From the NCBI GenBank assembly GCA_017541565.1, contig JAFXYU010000118.1, positions 1-6,644 on the forward strand: a stretch of DNA of 6,644 bases, read 5' to 3'. The translations under genes were made by a program, and so were the position numbers. The stretch is from a bacterium. Lineage in GTDB: Bacteria > Cyanobacteriota > Vampirovibrionia > Gastranaerophilales > Gastranaerophilaceae. The notes under the pieces were generated by a model. It was not told the DNA's origin and ran no database searches. It worked only from the letters and a program-made list of their open reading frames with translations. This document shows, in pieces, positions 1-5,447 of this stretch (the first letter of the stretch is position 1; the number at the start of each line of letters is the position of its first letter).

Positions 1-1797
1 GTATATGAGCGCAATGCAAAACTTGAACAAGAGATTGAACAACGCACTAATGAACTTGACAGAGCAAATAAACAAATGCTCACTCTTCAACATGTATGGA
101 ATATGATGAATTCGTCAGAACCTCTTTCAAGCGTATTAAATACGATAGTAAACAGTTTACAGGGTGAGTTGGGATATGTATATAGTTTTATCATAAAACC
201 CCAAATTGATGAAAATAACAGTTATATCCAGATTGCTGCGTCCTCAAAAGATGATTTTTCTGAAAAATTTATTAAACATTTCAGATGTAAAATTTCTGAT
301 TTTAAAATGAAATATCCTGCTATACCGGATTTGAGAGATGCTGTAATTAATAATAATATATACCAATCTACGAACTTGTCAGAACTTGTGTGCGGTTTTT
401 TGCCAAATCTTAATAAGGATAAGGTTGCTGAATTTTTTAATGATGCAAAAATGAAGTCTTACATTCTTGTTCCGCTTATTTCAAAACAAGTTCATTTTGG
501 TTCATTAATTGTATTTTCTTCTCGTGAAACAATTAGCAGCAATGAGTTAAATTTTTTAAGTTTGTTCGCTAAACAAATAGAGTTGGCAATAACAATTGCC
601 GATTTGTTTCAAGCCGTTAAAGAACAAGCAATTACTGACAGTATGACGGGGCTATATAACAGAAGATATTTTGAAGACTTTATCAAAAAAGAAGCAATTC
701 GTGCAGATAGACAAAATCAAAAATTTACTATAATTGGGCTTGATTTGGATCATTTAAAACAGATTAATGATGTATATGGTCATAATTACGGTGATATTGC
801 AATTAAAGCGATTGCAGAAGTGATTAAAAGCAATGCGCGTTCTATTGATGTTGCGGCAAGGATGGGTGGTGAAGAATTTAATATAATACTTCCGGGCGTT
901 GATTCTGCCGGAGGACTTGTTGCAGCGGAACGTCTAAGAAAAGCAATAGAAGGTATAGAACTCGAAAAAATCGGTCATATTACCGCCAGTCTTGGTGTTT
1001 CGACATATTTTGAACATTCCGAGGACTTGGATGAATTACTTGAACTTACTGATCAGGCTATGTATGAATCAAAAAGAAACGGCAGAAACAGAGTAACAAT
1101 TGCAAAACCTGCCTATGCAACTTCGTGGCATGAGATTGCAATTAATACATTTATTGACATTCTTACAAAACACAGAATCCCTATAGATAACATTACATCG
1201 AAATTATTAACGGATAAACTCAAAGAACTTAATAATGAAAGGCTTTTTCAAGTTGCAGATACTCTTGTTTCAACATATAACCCCGATCACGAAACCGGTA
1301 GTATAAAATTAAAAGTGCAAATAGCGGCATTGCTTGCTAAACGTTTTGATTTATCTAAAGAAAATGTTGATAAACTTAAAATTGCCATGTTATTGTACGA
1401 TATCGGAAATACTATGCTCCCTAAAGAATTACTAAATAAAACCGGTCCGCTTACAGATGAAGACAAAGATTCCATTAAAAAACATCCGGTAATTGCTGCA
1501 AGAGAAATTCTGAAGCCGATTTCCAATGTTGCGGATATAATTCCAATTATTGAAAAGCATCATGAAAATTGGAACGGAACGGGATATCCTAATAACATTT
1601 CCGGAGATGATATTCCGATAGAATCTCAAATTATATTAATAGTTGATTCATATTTTGCTCTTCTTGAAAATCGTCCTTATCGTGATGCTTGTTCTAAAGA
1701 AGACGCTATAAAAGTTATTATGGGTGAAATTAACTTCAAATGGAGTGATAAACTTGCTAAAGAGTTTATCGGAATAGTTAAAAATGATTTAGACTAA
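1..1797 (+). CDS. GAF-GGDEF-HD-GYP cyclic-di-GMP signalling protein, 5' end outside window
   Basis: This is a bifunctional-looking c-di-GMP protein, cut at its N-terminus by the window edge. The frame is open from base 1, and the first 25 codons form a charged coiled coil with an LEQEIEQRTNEL pattern, typical of linkers after a receiver or membrane sensor domain. The ATG at 76 has no Shine-Dalgarno, so it is probably internal. Counting from that Met, residues about 15-180 look like a GAF domain and 186-340 are GGDEF. The GGDEF domain has the DSMTGLYNRRYF opening, metal Asp223, the GGEEF signature (264-268) and an RSID inhibitory site (255-258) exactly five residues upstream, so it should make c-di-GMP from two GTP with product inhibition. 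Residues about 385-570 are HD-GYP. They keep HHE (495-497), GTGYP (501-505) and Asp524, but the HD motif reads YD (441-442) and DIGK reads DIGN, so phosphodiesterase activity is doubtful. The input signal is unknown, because the missing N-terminus may hold the main sensor. Confidence 0.93.
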   Translation, partial: VYERNAKLEQEIEQRTNELDRANKQMLTLQHVWNMMNSSEPLSSVLNTIVNSLQGELGYVYSFIIKPQIDENNSYIQIAASSKDDFSEKFIKHFRCKISDFKMKYPAIPDLRDAVINNNIYQSTNLSELVCGFLPNLNKDKVAEFFNDAKMKSYILVPLISKQVHFGSLIVFSSRETISSNELNFLSLFAKQIELAITIADLFQAVKEQAITDSMTGLYNRRYFEDFIKKEAIRADRQNQKFTIIGLDLDHLKQINDVYGHNYGDIAIKAIAEVIKSNARSIDVAARMGGEEFNIILPGVDSAGGLVAAERLRKAIEGIELEKIGHITASLGVSTYFEHSEDLDELLELTDQAMYESKRNGRNRVTIAKPAYATSWHEIAINTFIDILTKHRIPIDNITSKLLTDKLKELNNERLFQVADTLVSTYNPDHETGSIKLKVQIAALLAKRFDLSKENVDKLKIAMLLYDIGNTMLPKELLNKTGPLTDEDKDSIKKHPVIAAREILKPISNVADIIPIIEKHHENWNGTGYPNNISGDDIPIESQIILIVDSYFALLENRPYRDACSKEDAIKVIMGEINFKWSDKLAKEFIGIVKNDLD

Positions 1798-1820
1798 AAA
1801 AGATATGATATAATTTTCTT
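1786..1820 (+). promoter_or_regulatory. Extended -10 promoter for the PadR gene, probably leaderless
   Basis: A perfect TGNTATAAT extended -10 element lies at 1806-1814. The hexamer TATAAT occupies 1809-1814, so with standard spacing the first transcribed base would be at or within a base or so of 1821, the A of the PadR start codon. At the 17-base spacer position (1786-1791) there is only GATTTA, a poor -35, but extended -10 promoters can work without one. No Shine-Dalgarno precedes the ATG, which fits a leaderless message. In so AT-rich a genome such a hexamer can arise by chance. The position and the TG extension are what make it credible. Confidence 0.5.
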
Positions 1821-2336
1821 ATGATAGAACTTTTAATTTTATTTGAACTAAACAGAAAAATTTTAACAATGTACGGTGTTTCAAAGTCTATTAAAGAAGA
1901 CTTTTCAGTGTTAACAACACCAAGTTACGGGACGATTAAACCTGCTCTTAAAAGGCTTGAAAACAATGGATTCGTTCGAACACAAAGAGAAATTTCAAAG
2001 GGCGGAAGGCCATCCGTATATTATTCAATTACTGATAACGGGACAAGAGAACTTAAACGTTTGATATTAACCGCTCCGCAGGATAATCCGATACAATTTT
2101 TACCGACCGCACGAATAAAATTGGCATGTGCTGATGTCTTGGATAAGAATGAGCAATTAAATATGTTAAAACAACTGAAAAATAAAGCCGAAAGTATTTT
2201 GATTGATACAAATAACCTATTGAATACTCGTGAATTATCATTTTATCCGAGAATGGTTTTTGATAATTTGATGTGTGAGTATAATAACATAATTTCTCTT
2301 ATTGAAGGATTTGAACATGCCTGCGCTAGTAAGTAA
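1821..2336 (+). CDS. PadR-family winged-helix transcriptional regulator
   Basis: This is a 171-residue DNA-binding regulator of the PadR type. The N-terminal 80 residues are the winged helix: ELLILFEL at the start of helix 1, YGVSKSI where the family has hGYeI, a recognition helix ending GTIKPALKRLENNGFV (37-52), and a wing GGRPSVYYSIT (61-71). Residues about 105-165 are predicted helical and correspond to the C-terminal dimerisation arm. The start at 1821 is favoured because the family alignment begins at once; the next Met (codon 17) would delete most of helix 1. The gene begins 23 bases after the GGDEF/HD-GYP gene and overlaps the following radical SAM gene by 20 bases, so the two are probably translated from one message. 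PadR proteins usually repress, often sensing small molecules, and many control a neighbouring gene or themselves. The ligand and target are unknown, and I found no clear ATGT-N8-ACAT operator. Confidence 0.85.
   Translation: MIELLILFELNRKILTMYGVSKSIKEDFSVLTTPSYGTIKPALKRLENNGFVRTQREISKGGRPSVYYSITDNGTRELKRLILTAPQDNPIQFLPTARIKLACADVLDKNEQLNMLKQLKNKAESILIDTNNLLNTRELSFYPRMVFDNLMCEYNNIISLIEGFEHACASK
2304..2309 (+). promoter_or_regulatory. Shine-Dalgarno for the DUF512 gene, inside padR-like gene
   Basis: GAAGGA sits seven bases upstream of the ATG at 2317, an ideal spacing. This selects ATG 2317 over the in-frame TTG at 2302, which overlaps the upstream side of the same element and has no good site of its own. 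Its position inside the PadR coding sequence suggests that translation of the two genes is coupled. Confidence 0.75.
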
Positions 2337-3573
2337 TGTTATCAGTGATTCTATTGCAGAAGAACTTAATATTAAGCAGGGAGATATTGTTTTATTAATT
2401 GATAATAAAGAAATGCAGGATATGATTGATTATCAATTTCTATGCAAAAGTGAGTTTCTTACAATAACATTGAAAAAAAATGATGGCAGTATTGAAGAAA
2501 TAGAACTTGAAAAAGATTATGATGAAGATTTAGGCATTGTTTTTGAGTCTGCGGTATTTGATAAAGTTAAGCCTTGTTTAAATAATTGTATATTTTGTTT
2601 TGTTGCTCAACAGCCAAAAGGTTTAAGAGATACTCTATATGTAAAAGACGATGATTACAGACTTTCATTTTTACAAGGTACATATATTACAACAACAAAT
2701 ATATCGGAAACTGATAAAAAACGAATTGCTGACCTTCATTTAGGTCCTTTTTATATATCGGTACATACGACAAATCCTGAACTTAGAGTAAAAATGCTTA
2801 AAAATCCAAATGCGGCAAAAATTATGGAAAATTTAAAATGGTTCAAACGCAACGACATACCCTTTCACGCACAAATTGTTTTATGTCCGGGGTTTAATGA
2901 CGGTAATGAACTGAAGCGAACATTAGATGATTTAACATCATTAGGAGATGCCTTATTATCGGTTGCAATTGTTCCTGTTGGAATAACTCAATTTAGAAAA
3001 GAACAACTTAAAACAGTTGATAAAAAGATTGCGAATGAAACTATTGATATAGCATCAAAATATGATAAAGTCTGCTGTTCTGATGAATTTTTCCTTATTG
3101 CTGATAAAAAAATACCCGATGCCAAATATTACGGAAATTTTTCTCAACTTGATGATGGTGTCGGCGCTTTAAGGATGATTATGGATGATTTTGATTCATT
3201 GGATTTCCCGACTAAAATTGATAAAAAGGTTAAACTTGTTTTTGCCTGTTCTAAAGCAGCGGAATCTGCGTTTAATTACATAAGCAACAAGTTAAATAAA
3301 ATTATAAATTTAAAAACTGAAGTTAAGCCTGTTATCTCAACATATTGGGGTAAAAATATTACGGTTGCAGGCTTAATTACCTCTGAAGATTTGATTAGTA
3401 CTATAAAAGATATTGATGCCGATTATGTAATTGTTCCGTCTATAATGCTTAAACCGTATACAGATTTATTTTTGGACGGAAAATCTCTTGATTATGTAAA
3501 AAATAAAACGGGTAAGAACTTATTTGTAGTACACGATAACTATTCAATTGCCGAAATATTAGATTTATTATAA
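2317..3573 (+). CDS. PDZ/radical SAM/DUF512 protein of unknown function
   Basis: This 418-residue protein belongs to the DUF512 family (cyanobacterial members are TIGR03279, 'FeS-containing' proteins). From the ATG at 2317, residues 1-70 form a PDZ-like domain (SDSIAEELNIKQGDIVLLID, then a DYQFL segment). Next come CLNNCIFCF (Cys87, Cys91, Cys94), a CxxxCxxC set suited to a 4Fe-4S cluster, and the family hallmark KGLRDTLYVKDDDYRLSFL. A radical SAM-like barrel follows (SVHTTNPELR, QIVLCPGFNDG, VPVGITQFR), then the C-terminal DUF512 part with VAGLITSEDL and a late VPSIMLKPY. The residues after the cysteines read VAQQP where most relatives have VDQLP; the cysteines are intact. Length is near the family norm. 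The substrate and reaction are not known. In Firmicutes the gene often lies near the GTPase gene der; here it is coupled to a PadR regulator instead, and it ends tail to tail with the repeat-protein gene. A start at TTG 2302 would add five residues but lacks a ribosome site. Confidence 0.92.
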   Translation: MPALVSNVISDSIAEELNIKQGDIVLLIDNKEMQDMIDYQFLCKSEFLTITLKKNDGSIEEIELEKDYDEDLGIVFESAVFDKVKPCLNNCIFCFVAQQPKGLRDTLYVKDDDYRLSFLQGTYITTTNISETDKKRIADLHLGPFYISVHTTNPELRVKMLKNPNAAKIMENLKWFKRNDIPFHAQIVLCPGFNDGNELKRTLDDLTSLGDALLSVAIVPVGITQFRKEQLKTVDKKIANETIDIASKYDKVCCSDEFFLIADKKIPDAKYYGNFSQLDDGVGALRMIMDDFDSLDFPTKIDKKVKLVFACSKAAESAFNYISNKLNKIINLKTEVKPVISTYWGKNITVAGLITSEDLISTIKDIDADYVIVPSIMLKPYTDLFLDGKSLDYVKNKTGKNLFVVHDNYSIAEILDLL

Positions 3574-4443
3574 TATCATTGCCAGTACCATAAGTATCAT
3601 TGCACCGATTTCCATTGCAGCGGACATTCTTTGTGCAAACTTTTGAGAATCATATTTCTTGGCGGATTTTTTTGCTTTATTAACGCTGTTAAGACGCTTT
3701 ATTCGGCTTTCAGTACTTTCATTTGAAAATTCTGTTCCGAATGCATCATATTCCATTTGAGTTAGTTCATTTCCCAAAGATTGGTTGCTGTTTGAATTTT
3801 CATTAAAATTACCATAATTGGAATAAGGTCTTGTGTATTTTTTTTGTCCGAAGGGCATGCTAAATCTGCTTTGATTAGTACCAAATAAATCCGTCGATTT
3901 TAAGGTATTATTATCATAATAACTTCCGTCGTCATGATATTTATTCATTTTAGCAATATGTTCAGGCATTATTTTTGCTTTGATCCTGTCCATACGGGTA
4001 GAATAATCATCTACGTCATAAATTTTTCCGAAAAGTTTTCTTTCTATTGTTACAATTCGGGTGTGAAAATCACGTTCCGGATATGTTTTTTTAAATATTG
4101 TCATTTCGATTTCATCTACTAGTGGATAATTAACATTACTACTCTCTTCTGCCGTTTTTTCTTCTTCAAGAAAGGTATCTCTGACAGGTTTAATTTCCAG
4201 CCCTATTACGTCAGCACAAATATCACCAGAAATACGTTTTAACCTTTTATTTATATCGCCGGATGAACATTTTCCGTAAATTGTTTTTTCTAATCTTGCT
4301 ACTCTGTTTTGGTCTGTATCATTTGTATAATCATATCCGTATATGCTGTTCTCAATTTTTGTTATTTCAGCATTATAATTTGCGCTATAAGAAGAAGTAA
4401 TTGAAAATAATATAAATATAAATAATACAGAAAATTTTTTCAT
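3568..4443 (-). CDS. Secreted or membrane-anchored repeat protein of unknown function
   Basis: I recognise no named family. The 291-residue product opens with a clear signal peptide (MKK, hydrophobic stretch to about 16, likely cut near SYSA, residues 18-21). It contains five degenerate copies of a unit of about 23 residues, hxxhExxh(Y/F)G followed by about 11 residues and RhxxL/I, at roughly 27-51, 48-71, 109-133, 130-154 and 227-251. Copies 1-2 and 3-4 are joined so that the end of one is the start of the next. Between copies 4 and 5 lies a low-complexity, Asn/Ser/Tyr-rich stretch (about 168-225). The last 17 residues (275-291) are hydrophobic, ending in MILMVLAMIL without a charged tail, so the mature protein could be held to the membrane by its C-terminus. 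The start ATG is preceded by a weak AGGCGG. It lies downstream of thiL on the same strand, and its stop overlaps the DUF512 gene by six bases. An envelope or surface role is inferred only from the export signals. Confidence 0.8.
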   Translation of the reverse strand: MKKFSVLFIFILFSITSSYSANYNAEITKIENSIYGYDYTNDTDQNRVARLEKTIYGKCSSGDINKRLKRISGDICADVIGLEIKPVRDTFLEEEKTAEESSNVNYPLVDEIEMTIFKKTYPERDFHTRIVTIERKLFGKIYDVDDYSTRMDRIKAKIMPEHIAKMNKYHDDGSYYDNNTLKSTDLFGTNQSRFSMPFGQKKYTRPYSNYGNFNENSNSNQSLGNELTQMEYDAFGTEFSNESTESRIKRLNSVNKAKKSAKKYDSQKFAQRMSAAMEIGAMILMVLAMIL

Positions 4444-4560
4444 GTTAATACCGCCTACGATAACACTATAAAGGGTGTAATCGGCGATATCTATTCAACC
4501 GTATGACAGTATAAAATTTATTAAATATAAATATAAAGTAGTAGTCCTGTTTGAACAATT
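4444..4560. other. 117-base AT-rich intergenic spacer
   Basis: This gap separates thiL from the repeat-protein gene on the left-pointing strand. It is very AT-rich, especially 4511-4538. It has no ORF of note, no tRNA and no hairpin with a T-run that I can see. It contains a candidate promoter for the repeat-protein gene and a short odd palindrome ATCGGCGAT at 4480-4488 of unknown meaning. Confidence 0.6.
4530..4558 (-). promoter_or_regulatory. Candidate sigma-70-type promoter for the repeat-protein gene
   Basis: Read on the minus strand, TTGTTC (4558-4553) and TATATT (4535-4530) are separated by exactly 17 bases. The -10 matches consensus in five of six positions, the -35 in only three. Transcription would start near 4523 and leave a leader of about 80 bases. 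A second possible -10, TATAGT at 4470-4465, lacks a partner. The AT-rich background makes chance matches likely. Confidence 0.35.
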
Positions 4561-5445
4561 TTAAAAATGATTATAAACAGTTAAATCATTGTAATTATTA
4601 TACTTTTTCCCGCTTATATCAAGCCTTGTCCCGTCATATTCTAAGACATTTCCAATTATAATTCCATCAGATTTTAATGCAATTTCTTCGGGTACTGCTG
4701 CAATTAACTTATAATCTTCACCGCCAAAAAGGATGTTTTCATAAGAAATACCCTCGTTTGTCGGTATTTTATCAAAATCAACTATGATTTTAACGTTACT
4801 TGATTCGGCAATTTTGAAAAGAGCATCCGCTAAACCATCGGAAGTATCCATCATTGCGTACTTATCATTACAGTTAAGAGAAATAAATTCCGAAAACTTT
4901 TTTTCTAGATTCGGAGTAATATGTGCCTTAATTAAATCTTCTCTTTTACCGCCGTCAATTAGTTCTTTTAAGCCCGCTGAACTTAGCCCGTGTTTTCCTT
5001 TAACAACGATTGAATACCCGATCTTAGCGTTTTTTCTTGATGAAATATTGCGTCCTTCAGTTTTTCCGATTGCAGCCACAGATATCATAATTTCACTTTT
5101 TGAACCTGTAATGTCGCCTCCGACAATTTTTGCACCGCATAACCCATCATTTGCGCCTTTATAAAACTCTTTTATAAAGTTTGAATCAATATCTGAAGGT
5201 AATGAAAGTGCAATGGTAACATAGGCAGGTTTTGCGCCGGATGCCAGAATATCACTAATATTCACGGTAATTGATTTATAACCTAATTGATATGGTGAAT
5301 ACCACTCTCGCTTAAAATGTACGTTTTCTGTTAAACTATCCTGTGTAATTACAATACCCAAATCTTTAAGATATGCACAATCATCGCCGATATACTCTGT
5401 ACCCGCTAATTCCTGAATAATTTTTAGAAAATCCTGCTCTTTCAT
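4561..5445 (-). CDS. thiL: Thiamine-monophosphate kinase
   Basis: ThiL phosphorylates thiamine monophosphate with ATP to give thiamine diphosphate, the last step of cofactor synthesis, in the cytoplasm. The 294-residue product carries the family's motifs in order: IGDDCA (19-24), TQDSLTENVHF (34-44), NISDILASGAKP (62-73), GGDITGS (109-115), ITPNLEKK (176-183), MMDTSDGLADAL (198-209) and FGGEDYKL (240-247). The acidic Mg-ATP binding positions and the DxSDGL segment are all present, so it should be active. It is slightly short for the family but complete. The ATG begins two bases after the dnaE stop, with GGAAG (5457-5453, minus strand) inside the end of dnaE, seven bases before the start. It is therefore co-transcribed and probably coupled with dnaE. 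No TPP riboswitch or other thi gene lies in the window, so its expression here looks constitutive with dnaE rather than thiamine-controlled. Confidence 0.95.
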   Translation of the reverse strand: MKEQDFLKIIQELAGTEYIGDDCAYLKDLGIVITQDSLTENVHFKREWYSPYQLGYKSITVNISDILASGAKPAYVTIALSLPSDIDSNFIKEFYKGANDGLCGAKIVGGDITGSKSEIMISVAAIGKTEGRNISSRKNAKIGYSIVVKGKHGLSSAGLKELIDGGKREDLIKAHITPNLEKKFSEFISLNCNDKYAMMDTSDGLADALFKIAESSNVKIIVDFDKIPTNEGISYENILFGGEDYKLIAAVPEEIALKSDGIIIGNVLEYDGTRLDISGKKYNNYNDLTVYNHF

Positions 5446-5447
5446 TT

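Noticed and set aside
76..78. ATG as the start of the GGDEF/HD-GYP gene
   Set aside because: The frame is open to base 1 with coherent coiled-coil sequence, and there is no Shine-Dalgarno before the ATG.
2302..2304. TTG start for the DUF512 gene
   Set aside because: GAAGGA at 2304-2309 is correctly spaced for ATG 2317 and falls downstream of this TTG; family proteins begin close to the PALV segment.
3601..3672. Possible terminator near GGCGG followed by a T-run after the DUF512 gene
   Set aside because: No stem of useful length pairs with the GC-rich bases before the T-run, and the stretch is coding on the other strand.
4480..4493. ATCGGCGAT and the adjacent GATATC as an operator
   Set aside because: Both are very short palindromes with a single occurrence, and nothing links them to a regulator.
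4784..5164. Open frame of 126 codons on the plus strand
   Set aside because: It lies wholly antisense to thiL, whose motifs are complete, has no ribosome site and resembles no family I know.
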